DNA from: Paracoccaceae bacterium
GTDB lineage: Bacteria; Pseudomonadota; Alphaproteobacteria; Rhodobacterales; Rhodobacteraceae
Direction of reading: 5' to 3'
NCBI GenBank assembly: GCA_020852535.1
Contig: JADZAO010000011.1
Span: forward strand, 1-38,173
Length of the DNA: 38,173 nucleotides
The first letter of the stretch is position 1; each line of letters begins with the position of its first letter. Shown piece after piece: positions 16,927-23,988 of the stretch. The notes under the pieces were generated by a model. It was not told the origin of the DNA. It did no database searches and saw only the letters and a list, made by a program, of their open reading frames with translations. The translations under genes and the position numbers were made by a program.

Positions 16927-19383
16927 TTATGCCCGCACTCGTTCGCTTTTAGGATCGTAAAATGGTGCGAATGAGAGCGTCGCTTTGACTTGCTTATCAT
17001 TCACGGTCACGGTGAATCTATCTGACGTCAGATACTCAGCTGTTACTCCGCTTGGATGTTCGATTATCGCTAGGCCAATAGAGGTTCCCAGTGTGTGCCC
17101 GAAGGCGCCCGCGCGGACATAGCCCACTGGAACACCATCGGCGAATAGAGGTTCCGAACCGATCAGTAGCGGTTCAGGATCTTCAAGCTTGAGTGCAACA
17201 AGCCGTTTCGGTAAGGGTCCTGCGGCTTTTTGCGCGGCAAGACGATCTCGTCCGATGAAGTCTTTGGACATGTCTACGACAAAACCAAGACCCATCTCTA
17301 ATGGTGTGTCGGTGTTGTCGATATCCACGCCGAAATCGCGGTAACCCTTTTCTAAACGTAAACTTTCCAGCGCCATCAGTCCGCAATGTGCGTAAGCCAC
17401 GCCTTGTGCCTCGATCCCTTCCACCAATGCGTCATAGACATTCAGACTTTGCTCGGAGGGGATGTAAAGTTCATAGCCCAGCTCACCCATATAGGTGACG
17501 CGGATGATGCGGATACGCGCATAGCCGATTTCGACCATGCATGATCCCCGGAAGGGCAGTGTCTCAGTTGAAAGGTCCGCACCAGTGATTGCTCCTAGCA
17601 CGTCTCGTGCACGAGGTCCTTGTAGGGACAGGATCGTGTAGGCCGAGGTTACGTCGGTCACACAGCAGAATTCGTTCATCCTAGTATGGCGTTTGATCCA
17701 TGAAGGAGTGATGCGTTCTAGGACATCTCCGGTCACGAGCAGGAATTCATCCTCGGCCAGTCGGGTGATCGTGAGGTCTGAGATTATACCGCCTTGGACG
17801 TTTAGCCATTGGGTGTAGATGTTGGTGCCGACCGGCACCGAGACAGAACTGGCGCTGACTCGGTTAAGCACCGCTTCTGCATCGCGGCCTTGGACGATGA
17901 ATTTTCCCATGAAGGTTTTGTCGAATAGCCCAATGCTTTCTCGAGTAGCCCGGTGTTCCGCTGCAGAAAGGTGGAACCAATCTTGCCGTCCGAATTCGTG
18001 GGTCACTTTTGGCATAGGGCCGCTTTGTGCGAACCAGTTGGGCATTTCCCAGCCCGAAAGAGGCACGAAATAGGCTCCTTTGGCAGCATAGCGGTCATGC
18101 AATGGCAAGCGTCGTGCTCCACGGGCCCTTTTATGTTTCCAGTTCGGCAGAGAAGCATTGGTGAAAATGTAGGATAGCGCATCTGGCAGCCGATCTATGA
18201 GGTAGTGGCGCACCGAGGTGTGCCGGGCCATGCACGCAGGCGTCAGACCGGTCATGTCCTGGCTGGCATTGCCATGAACGATTTCCTCGGCCAGCAGGGC
18301 GCCTATGCCTCCGCCCGACAGAATTCCCAGCGAGTTGAGGCCCGTTCCAAGGTATAGCCCCATCACCTCGGGGCTTTCGCCGACGAGAAACTTGCCATCT
18401 GGGGTAAAGCTTTCAGGACCGCAGAAGAAGGATTTCAGACCGGCACTCTGCATCGCTGGGAAGCGACGGAAGGCGTGTTCCAGATGCGGGGTCATTCGGT
18501 CCCAATCTGGGGCAAGTGTACTGAAACTAGCATCTTCTGGCACCGCGTTAGGCATCCAAGGCGCGCCATCCGGTTCAAATAGACCAAATAATAGTCCGCC
18601 GCCCTCTTCGCGAACATAGGCATAACTTTCGGGGTCTTCGACAATCGGCATGTCGCGATGCACGTCCGCCATCGGTTCAGTTAGCAAGTAATAATGTTCC
18701 ATCGCTTGCAAGGGAACCGAAACGCCGATCTTTGCTCCTATCTGGCGCGACCACATGCCGGCAGCAAGTACGACGACATCGGTCTGGATTGTACCCTGTG
18801 GCGTTATCACACCGCACACGCGACCGCGTTCAACTAGGATGTCGTATACCGGGCAATTTTCGATGATGCGGATCCCCCGCTTGCGTGCCCCTGCGGCCAT
18901 CGCCATCGTCACATCCACGGGGTTCGCGCGTCCGTCTTCAGGTGACCAGATCGCCGATAGCACGTCTTTGGTTTCGACCAGCGGGAACTTAGCTTTGACC
19001 TCAGAAGGGGAGATTTCGTGTTTGTCATGCCCCATGAGCCGCATGAAGTTCATCTCGCGCCGCTGCGCTTCTCGTCGGGTCTTTGTTGTGGCAATATGCA
19101 AGTGGCCACATTGATGAAATCCGGTTGATACGCCGGTTTCATCCTCAAGCTGACAATATAGATCGCGCGAGTGTCGGACGATCCAGCTCAGTGTTTCTGT
19201 CGACATTCCTGACGAAGCGATCAGCCCCGCTGCGTGCCAGGTTGTGCCTGAGGTAAGTTTGTCCCGCTCTAGCACCACGACATCCGTCCAACCCAGCGCG
19301 GCAAGGTGATAGGCGGTAGAGGTTCCAATGACCCCGCCGCCTATGATGACGGCCTGCGCAGCGGTGGGGAAATCATGCTTCAT
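16927..19383 (-). CDS. FAD-dependent dimethylglycine/sarcosine dehydrogenase-like protein with GcvT domain
   Basis: From ATG 19383 the protein has 818 residues: an N-terminal FAD oxidoreductase (DAO) domain opening with the AVIIGGGVIGTSTAYHLA dinucleotide fold (11-28), a short linker domain (about 375-430), then a GcvT-type tetrahydrofolate-binding domain and its C-terminal barrel (about 440-800). His50 in GTTWHAAGL sits where dimethylglycine and sarcosine dehydrogenases attach FAD covalently. Such enzymes demethylate N-methylated glycines and pass formaldehyde to tetrahydrofolate, so the product may feed the one-carbon pool. GAGG seven bases before ATG 19383 decides the start over 19446. The exact substrate cannot be told. 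The plus strand here is nearly C/G balanced, unlike the G-rich neighbours, hinting at later acquisition. Confidence 0.88.
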   Translation of the reverse strand: MKHDFPTAAQAVIIGGGVIGTSTAYHLAALGWTDVVVLERDKLTSGTTWHAAGLIASSGMSTETLSWIVRHSRDLYCQLEDETGVSTGFHQCGHLHIATTKTRREAQRREMNFMRLMGHDKHEISPSEVKAKFPLVETKDVLSAIWSPEDGRANPVDVTMAMAAGARKRGIRIIENCPVYDILVERGRVCGVITPQGTIQTDVVVLAAGMWSRQIGAKIGVSVPLQAMEHYYLLTEPMADVHRDMPIVEDPESYAYVREEGGGLLFGLFEPDGAPWMPNAVPEDASFSTLAPDWDRMTPHLEHAFRRFPAMQSAGLKSFFCGPESFTPDGKFLVGESPEVMGLYLGTGLNSLGILSGGGIGALLAEEIVHGNASQDMTGLTPACMARHTSVRHYLIDRLPDALSYIFTNASLPNWKHKRARGARRLPLHDRYAAKGAYFVPLSGWEMPNWFAQSGPMPKVTHEFGRQDWFHLSAAEHRATRESIGLFDKTFMGKFIVQGRDAEAVLNRVSASSVSVPVGTNIYTQWLNVQGGIISDLTITRLAEDEFLLVTGDVLERITPSWIKRHTRMNEFCCVTDVTSAYTILSLQGPRARDVLGAITGADLSTETLPFRGSCMVEIGYARIRIIRVTYMGELGYELYIPSEQSLNVYDALVEGIEAQGVAYAHCGLMALESLRLEKGYRDFGVDIDNTDTPLEMGLGFVVDMSKDFIGRDRLAAQKAAGPLPKRLVALKLEDPEPLLIGSEPLFADGVPVGYVRAGAFGHTLGTSIGLAIIEHPSGVTAEYLTSDRFTVTVNDKQVKATLSFAPFYDPKSERVRA

Positions 19384-19933
19384 ACTGGTGCCTCGAATCA
19401 GGTTTTGATCTAAGTCATTGATTGATAAGGAAAAGAAAACAGTCAACGATTGAAAGACTATCCAATAGAAGTTAAATAATTGTGAGATAAAGAAAAAGCA
19501 TTACAGAAATCATGTTGACGGTCGTGACATGTATTGTCGTTTGGTGGACATGGAGTGTCTGGATAAATCGATCGAGTTGTGCCGCGCGCCGGTAGCTCAA
19601 GACGGGTATGACCATGTCAACCAGACGCTATAGGCAAAACGCTTGGAGCACAGCTCGACGGGTTTTGGCTCAACATTCTTATCTATTTAGCATGCTTCGA
19701 CTATGATGATGCGAAGGCATATGTATGCCTATTAGGCGGATTAGTTTTTATGCCATTTCGTCGACAGTGGGCTATAAAACTAGTAATATTGTATGCTATG
19801 TTGCCCTAGTTTTTTTCTCCTTTGGTGCCGTTTGAGTTGGATAAATTCATAATTTAAATTAAGATGTTATCTTACTGAAGGTAAGGTATTGCGAGCGTAG
19901 AATTTCCTCAGAAAGATGGAAAAGGAGTTTCCG
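19384..19933. other. Gene-free stretch before the IS3 relic
   Basis: No intact gene is seen. A protein-like frame from ATG 19529 (35 codons, ending at the TAG after HVNQTL) continues past its stop for about 25 codons, but I cannot assign it to a family. The stretch is A/T-rich and stop-dense, consistent with decayed DNA next to insertion-sequence remains. Confidence 0.4.
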
Positions 19934-20468
19934 ATGAAGAAGAACCGCTTCACCAAAGTTTAGATCATGGGCGTGTTGTGTTAAGCTGAAGGCGTGCTTG
20001 AAAATGCCACATCTCTGCGGCGAGCATGTGATCAGCAGCGACGTTCTATAAGTAGCGCGCCAAGTATGGCGGCATGGATGCATCTATGATGAGCTAGGTG
20101 AAGGGTTCTGGAGGATGAGATTGAGCGGCCAACGCGCATGTTCGCCGAACTGAGCATGCAGGTTGAGTGGTAAGGCCTTGGTCATTAGGGGCTACAACGG
20201 CCATGAATATGTAGGTTCCATGCTGGTGATATTGGCCGAAGCGTAGTGCACTGACCTGACCTGTATCTAGTCTCTTAGGCTGTAGCAGAACGTCTATTTT
20301 GAATGCAATAATAGAACGGTCCGGCATGAGTGGCCGGATATATATATTGGACCCATCAAGGAAATGCAGCAGACTTAGATTGAAGGGCTTCGAATATATA
20401 ATAATGAACTTACTAAGATAAGTGTAGGTGAGATTACCCCCGTTATGAAACTGAAAATGGCCGCGTGG
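19934..20468 (+). mobile_element. Decayed IS3-family insertion sequence (orfA and 3' part of orfB)
   Basis: After AAAGGAG (19922-19928), ATG 19934 reads MKKNRFTKV, stop, IMGVL, the start of an IS3-family OrfA. Further on, TFYK-stop-RAKYGGMDASMMS and then RMFAELSMQVE (near 20130-20170) match the conserved OrfA end. From about 20192 one frame gives NGHEYVGSML, QNVYFECNNRTVRHEW (near 20285-20330) and finally IYNNELTKI and GEITPVMKLKMAA (ending near 20466), the conserved C-terminus of the OrfB transposase. The family Asp of DNG is changed to Tyr, many stops interrupt both parts, and the N-terminal two-thirds of orfB is missing by an internal deletion. It is therefore inactive and old. Terminal inverted repeats were not found. 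Confidence 0.8.
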
Positions 20469-20515
20469 TCTCTACGCTCGCGCATCCCTCAAATGGGGAA
20501 GGTTGCTCCTAGCTA

Positions 20516-20785
20516 TCCCACTTCACGGGGCAGCACATCTACAAATGGCGGCATCTGATCGAGAGTTTTTCCCAAAAGATCAAAGAATACAGATTATAGA
20601 AACACATTCCAGATGCGTAGGCGCCTTTCCCTCGTGAAAATACGACCGGTCGGTATCTGCCCAATACTCCTGGCGTTGACAGAGAAAGGGATTCACATCT
20701 CGCGCTTGACTGGCTATTAGGAGGAATGCAGAATATATCCTATGCTGCATTGGGGATTATTCATTTAAAATCAATTATTAACTTA
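20516..20785 (+). mobile_element. Probable IS5-family transposase fragment
   Basis: One frame at 20534-20593 reads HIYKWRHLIESFSQKIKEYR, close to the C-terminal 'RxxIExxFxxIKxxR' segment of IS5-family transposases that carries the last catalytic Glu (here Glu at 20561-20563). A second piece near 20738-20782 reads SYAALGIIHLKSIIN, resembling the SxAAMIxLAAxIIN end of such proteins, but about 140 unrelated bases separate the two. Together they look like the tail of a broken IS5-type element. Only about 35 residues support this. Confidence 0.45.
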
Positions 20786-20823
20786 TATATGTGATCCCTC
20801 TTGTAACGATATTCCACAACATT

Positions 20824-21081
20824 TTAGGTATTGATTTGGGTTAATTCTTTCATCGCGGCAGCGCGGCGTGTGTCGATCCAGTTAGCGAGATCTGCGACGT
20901 GGACGCCTTTTGTGGCTTTTTGTGATCCTTCGATTTGTACAACTGGGATTGCGATTTCGCCTGAGAGGGATTTTCGCGCGAAGGTTTCTGGAGTGAGGTG
21001 CTGGAAATAGTCACGGCATACTAGATTGAGTGGGATGATTGCAGTTTGATACTGAGCGAGGATGATGAAGGGGGTGTTCAT
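20824..21081 (-). CDS. prtN: PrtN-type pyocin activator protein
   Basis: The 85-residue protein has the whole PyocinActivator pattern: an N-terminal FIILAQYQTAIIPLNLVCRDYFQHLTPETF segment (two parts, residues 5-35), then GEIAIPVVQIEGSQKATKGVHVADLANWIDTRRAAA. In Pseudomonas, PrtN is a small DNA-binding activator that switches on pyocin genes after RecA-dependent loss of PrtR repression. Here it is the last gene of the early operon. AAAGGA seven bases upstream supports ATG 21081, and its start overlaps the stop of the small basic gene (ATGA). No prtR or other repressor gene is visible in the window, so how it is controlled is unknown. Its likely targets are the divergent repeat region at 23.6-24.0 kb, by inference. 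Confidence 0.88.
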   Translation of the reverse strand: MNTPFIILAQYQTAIIPLNLVCRDYFQHLTPETFARKSLSGEIAIPVVQIEGSQKATKGVHVADLANWIDTRRAAAMKELTQINT

Positions 21082-21248
21082 TTGGGCAGTCCTTTTGTCG
21101 AGCTGTAGGTCACGTCAAAGAGCCTTTTGGGATTACGTTTAGGATCTGCGTGAGCGTTTTGTTTTGGGATTGCAGCTAGTTTGGCGGTTTGTTTATTTCT
21201 GCGGGGAAGTTTCTGGTGCCGAGGATGGCTGGGGGGATCAGCTATCAA
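21078..21248 (-). CDS. Small basic protein coupled to prtN
   Basis: A frame from TTG 21248 to TGA 21078 encodes about 56 residues, strongly basic and rich in Lys, Arg, Pro and Asn (PRRNKQTAKL, ADPKRNPKRL) with a short C-terminal FDVTYSSTKGLPK. Its stop overlaps the prtN ATG as ATGA, the same coupling seen elsewhere in this operon, and it fills the gap between dnaN and prtN. A good ribosome-binding site is missing and the start codon would be TTG, so it may instead be a leader or noncoding. The composition suggests nucleic-acid binding, but no family is recognised. Confidence 0.4.
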   Translation of the reverse strand: MIADPPSHPRHQKLPRRNKQTAKLAAIPKQNAHADPKRNPKRLFDVTYSSTKGLPK

Positions 21249-21258
21249 GCCTGTATGA

Positions 21259-22368
21259 TTATATCCGCATTGGCATGAGGACTTGTAGCAAGGCTGGATC
21301 GTCGGTGAGGACGCGGGCTGGTTCGTTTTGGCGTGCCATTTCTAGCCGGATAGTTTTCGCGCGGTTTGCGAAGTCTATGAGGTAGTTCATGTTGAACTTG
21401 ACTGACTGTTGTCCGGTTGCCTGCACGGGCATGGAGACTTCTATTCCGTTGGGGTTTGTGTGGATCATTTGACCTTTCATCGGGTCGATTTTTAGGGTGC
21501 GTGATTTTTTATTTGTTAGCGGGAATCTGCGCAGTGCGGCTGCGGTGATGACGGCGGTTATGTTTTGCGAGGGTTTTGGGGTGACGCGTGTGTAGTCGGG
21601 GAATGTGCCGTCGATTGTTTTAGAAACGATTGTCCAGTCGTCGCCTTTGAACTCGACTTGGTTTTCTTGGTTTTTGGAGGGCAGTACGGCATCGGTGCTT
21701 TTGGGATTGCGTATAGACCGCACGGTGATTGTTCCGTTTGATCTTGTTTTTAGGGTACGATGGAGGAGGGTGATTGTTTTTTTAGGGATGATTTGGTCTT
21801 CGAATGGCCATGGTTCGCTTAGGTTATAGATTGCCATGCGGTGTCCGTCGGTTGCGGTTGCGATCAAGCCTTCGCCTTTGTTGTGGAGGAACATTCCGCC
21901 TAGGTAATGGCGTGTTTCTTCGGTTGAGATGCAGGCGATTGTTGCGGCAAGTGCTTTGTGCAGTTGTGTTTGGCTGATTGTGATTGCATCGCCGGACGGG
22001 GCCAAGATCACGGGGTAATCCTTGGCGGGGCAAAGCTCGCGTAGGGTGGCGACGACATTATCGACTTGGATTGTGATCAGGTCTTTTTCGCGTGAGATTG
22101 TTACGTCACCTTCTGCCCAGCGCAGGAGGCTGTGTAATATGTTTGGGTTGAGTGTTGTGTCGATTTTGCCGGTGATTGATATTGCTTGGGCGGTTGCGAT
22201 GCATTCGACATTGAGATCAGTTCCCCGAACCTGAACTTCGTCGTTGATGGTTGTAATTCGCACCATGCTGAGGACTGGGATGATGTTTCGGCGTTCGACG
22301 GCTTGCATGGCGTGGGCTAGGGCGCGTTTTAGGTCTTTGGCGTTTGCGGTAAAGTTGTTTGTGATCAT
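21259..22368 (-). CDS. dnaN: Phage-encoded DNA polymerase III beta subunit (sliding clamp)
   Basis: The 369-residue protein is a full-length bacterial-type beta clamp. It starts with the domain I pattern (LKRALAHAMQAVERRNIIPVL), shows TDLNVE and VVATLRELCPAKDYPVI, a domain II segment ETRHYLGGMFLH with TDGHRMA, and the domain III end LLQVLMPMRI, the typical VLMPMR tail. The clamp holds polymerase on DNA as a ring dimer. AGGA seven bases before ATG 22368 supports the start. It is embedded in a phage early operon and not next to dnaA or recF, so it is a phage copy. Without a phage polymerase in view it presumably works with the host polymerase and clamp loader. Confidence 0.93.
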   Translation of the reverse strand: MITNNFTANAKDLKRALAHAMQAVERRNIIPVLSMVRITTINDEVQVRGTDLNVECIATAQAISITGKIDTTLNPNILHSLLRWAEGDVTISREKDLITIQVDNVVATLRELCPAKDYPVILAPSGDAITISQTQLHKALAATIACISTEETRHYLGGMFLHNKGEGLIATATDGHRMAIYNLSEPWPFEDQIIPKKTITLLHRTLKTRSNGTITVRSIRNPKSTDAVLPSKNQENQVEFKGDDWTIVSKTIDGTFPDYTRVTPKPSQNITAVITAAALRRFPLTNKKSRTLKIDPMKGQMIHTNPNGIEVSMPVQATGQQSVKFNMNYLIDFANRAKTIRLEMARQNEPARVLTDDPALLQVLMPMRI

Positions 22369-22383
22369 TTTGTTTTCCTGTGG

Positions 22384-22509
22384 TCAGAGCCCAAATCCGT
22401 GCGCAATCAGCAACGCGGCAACGACTATTGTGAATATAGCAACACAACCGACAGCATCGGACAGCATTGCTCGGATACGTCCGGGCCTCGCGGTGGGGGT
22501 TGGTTTCAT
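22384..22509 (-). CDS. 41-residue membrane protein
   Basis: ATG 22509 to TGA 22384 encodes 41 residues: a basic, Pro-rich start (MKPTPTARPGRIR) followed by one hydrophobic segment of about 20 residues (GCVAIFTIVVAALLIA) and a short tail. Its start overlaps the stop of the preceding gene by four bases (ATGA) and dnaN begins 15 bases after it, so it is an integral member of the early operon. The topology is likely N-in. Function is unknown; small membrane proteins in phage early operons may alter the host membrane or exclude other phages, but nothing here shows this. Confidence 0.6.
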   Translation of the reverse strand: MKPTPTARPGRIRAMLSDAVGCVAIFTIVVAALLIAHGFGL

Positions 22510-22703
22510 ATTTGGGTCTCTTCGTTGTAGGCGTCTGTGATGATCGCCCGCAGCATGTCTGTCAGGGTGGCGCCTTCAGGTATGGCTTTGATGAGCCAGT
22601 TTTGGATTGGTTTGGGTAGGCCGTTGAGCATTTGGCCCATGTCTTTGCTTATCAAGAGCGTGCTGTGATCTTGGGCATTTTGGGGGGGTGTTTTTCTAGA
22701 CAT
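22506..22703 (-). CDS. Small hypothetical phage protein
   Basis: A 65-residue soluble protein. After a polar start, residues 20-60 look like three short helices (DMGQMLNGLPKPIQNWLIKAI, split by Pro, then TLTDMLRAIITDAYNEE). The end resembles small ribbon-helix or helical adaptor proteins, but I cannot assign a family. It overlaps the genes on both sides (8 and 4 bases), showing tight translational coupling within the early operon. Confidence 0.6.
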   Translation of the reverse strand: MSRKTPPQNAQDHSTLLISKDMGQMLNGLPKPIQNWLIKAIPEGATLTDMLRAIITDAYNEETQI

Positions 22704-22905
22704 GGCGTGTTTTTTCCGTGTCGTTTAGGCATTTTAGGGCGATTTCGGCGAGGAGTGAGATTTCTTCGGCGTCTGTTCGTGCTTTAGTGCCGCGGGTGGC
22801 TTCAACGGACATGATTTTTGTTTTGCGGGCGATCCTCTCGATCAAGACGCGCAGGGTTAGTGTTTGCGCTGCGGTGGCGATCGGGGTGAATGGAGAGGTA
22901 TTCAC
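22696..22905 (-). CDS. Small helical hypothetical phage protein
   Basis: From GTG 22905 this encodes 69 residues, mostly helical (LTLRVLIERIARKTKIM and AEEISLLAEIALKCLND). I prefer GTG 22905 to the ATG at 22929 because GTG overlaps the stop of the exonuclease gene in the classic GTGA manner and has AAAGGA seven bases upstream. The longer reading would overlap the exonuclease by 28 bases. No family recognised. Confidence 0.6.
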   Translation of the reverse strand: MNTSPFTPIATAAQTLTLRVLIERIARKTKIMSVEATRGTKARTDAEEISLLAEIALKCLNDTEKTRHV

Positions 22906-23606
22906 TTTTGCATCCTTTTCTGAAGCCAATATTTTGCAGAAAATTTGGTGTCGGCATCGAATTCCGACTTATTTTTGATCCATTCGAGGTAGTCGGTTGG
23001 TGCGTCTGCAAAGGCGGTGCCTTTGTATTTTCCGAAGTTCATCACTTTCAGCAGCGCTGGATATTTTGAGATGGTGATGAGTTCTTTGATGGAGCGTTTT
23101 GCTAGGAGGCGGCGCAGGATGTGGGCGGTGATATAGGCATCTGGCAGGGCGCGGTGTGGCGGCATGGATTGTTCTGCGACGAAGTCTTTGTCTTGGTCGA
23201 TTTCCAGCCAATACCGAAGGCACTGGTTTGAGTATCCGGGAGCGTCTGGCCAGACGGCGCGGGCGCATTTGTAGGTGCATATCCAGCTGAGATTGTAGGG
23301 TGTAAAATAGGCCTCGAACTGTGCGTTGTGTGCGGCACAGGTTGGGGAGCCTTCAAGGAAGTCGTCGATTACTTCGCGCAGGGTTGGGGCTTTAGCAACC
23401 TCTGCATCTGAGATGTGATGCACGGCTCTGGCTTGGGGTGGAATTATGCTGCTGGGGCGTACCATTTGGTGAGAGGGGCGTATGATGCTCCAATATTTGG
23501 TTTTTGTTTGGATGAGGTCATAGCTGCCCATTTCGATGATTTCTGGGTTTTGGTCTTCTGGTGTTCCTGTGGTTTCGTAATCGATGACGCGGATTGTGGT
23601 GTTCAT
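22902..23606 (-). CDS. DEDD-type 3'-5' exonuclease with ExoX-like C-terminal domain
   Basis: The 234-residue protein has a DnaQ/ExoX-fold nuclease domain (about 1-170): motif I is Asp9 and Glu11 in IDYETTG, motif II is AHNAQFE near 92-98 and motif III is HRALPDAY with His151 and Asp156. In motif II a Glu (98) replaces the usual Asp, which may lower or alter activity. The C-terminal 50 residues (MNFGKYKGTAFADAPTDYLEWI) form the small domain found at the end of exodeoxyribonuclease X-like phage proteins. Such enzymes degrade single-stranded or damaged 3' ends. It is the first gene of the early minus-strand operon, and AAAGGA lies seven bases before ATG 23606. Its partner could be the clamp encoded downstream. 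Confidence 0.88.
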   Translation of the reverse strand: MNTTIRVIDYETTGTPEDQNPEIIEMGSYDLIQTKTKYWSIIRPSHQMVRPSSIIPPQARAVHHISDAEVAKAPTLREVIDDFLEGSPTCAAHNAQFEAYFTPYNLSWICTYKCARAVWPDAPGYSNQCLRYWLEIDQDKDFVAEQSMPPHRALPDAYITAHILRRLLAKRSIKELITISKYPALLKVMNFGKYKGTAFADAPTDYLEWIKNKSEFDADTKFSAKYWLQKRMQK

Positions 23607-23687
23607 ATCGCGTCCTTTAGGTTGATTGTTTTGCTGGTCATTTTTTGATCTGCTTGATTTCTTGGTACCGGCGCGATGGTTGCGAAT

Positions 23688-23710
23688 ATCACAACGCTAA
23701 TCGCAACACT
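23688..23710 (+). repeat. Left pair of ATCrCAAC boxes
   Basis: ATCACAACGCTA (23688-23699) and ATCGCAACACT (23700-23710) lie in tandem with a 12-base period. The second is identical to the first copy of the right pair (11 of 11 bases). Confidence 0.65.
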
Positions 23711-23759
23711 CCGCGTCGTCAACAGATTTTCGCATGTAGACGGCTTTGATTTTCAATCG

Positions 23760-23782
23760 GTGACGCATGTGACAGATGTGAC
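23760..23782 (+). repeat. Left triplet of GTGAC boxes, 9-bp period
   Basis: GTGAC occurs at 23760, 23769 and 23778, spaced exactly nine bases apart, with GCAT, AGAT and GCG between and after. It is the inverted counterpart of the GTCAC triplet at 23893-23915. Confidence 0.75.
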
Positions 23783-23892
23783 GCGTTTTCCTACATGTTT
23801 GTAAGGATAAAAAATAAAAACCTATCTAGGGGCGGTTCGTTTGGGGAGGAGATTTTTTTTTTCTGCGCGATAGGTAATATGTGGAAAAATGC

Positions 23893-23915
23893 GTCACATG
23901 CGTCACAGGCGTCAC
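23893..23915 (-). repeat. Right triplet of GTCAC boxes, 9-bp period, inverted
   Basis: GTCAC occurs at 23893, 23902 and 23911, again nine bases apart. On the minus strand these read as GTGAC with GCCT and GCAT spacers, closely matching the left triplet. The midpoint between the two groups is about 23838. Confidence 0.75.
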
Positions 23916-23921
23916 GCTAAA

Positions 23922-23943
23922 ATCGCAACACTATCGCAACGAT
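23922..23943 (+). repeat. Right pair of ATCGCAAC boxes
   Basis: ATCGCAACACT (23922-23932) and ATCGCAACGAT (23933-23943) lie in tandem with an 11-base period. They are in the same orientation as the left pair, not inverted, unlike the GTGAC groups. Confidence 0.65.
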
Positions 23944-23988
23944 ACAAAACCAATGGTGCGTATTTTCAGCATCAGAAGGAATGTAGCT

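Larger units (their letters stand above)
23607..23988. promoter_or_regulatory. Divergent control region with nested repeats and A/T-rich core (operator or origin)
   Basis: This 382-bp gap separates the early operon (minus) from the terminase-virion operon (plus). Reading along the plus strand it contains two ATCrCAAC boxes, three GTGAC boxes, an A/T-rich core (about 23800-23880, including AAAAAATAAAAA and a run of ten T at 23853-23862), three GTCAC boxes, and two ATCGCAAC boxes. The GTGAC and GTCAC groups are mirror images; a shorter pair, ACCTATC (23820-23826) and GATAGGT (23869-23875), lies inside. Both divergent promoters must be here. The layout fits a dual operator for a regulator such as PrtN or a replication origin with iterons; the sequence alone does not decide. 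Confidence 0.7.

Noticed and set aside
23760..23915. GTGAC boxes as classical pyocin P-boxes
   Set aside because: The P-box pattern as I remember it (ATTG, two or three bases, GT) is not matched. The boxes may still be PrtN sites, but not on the strength of that consensus.
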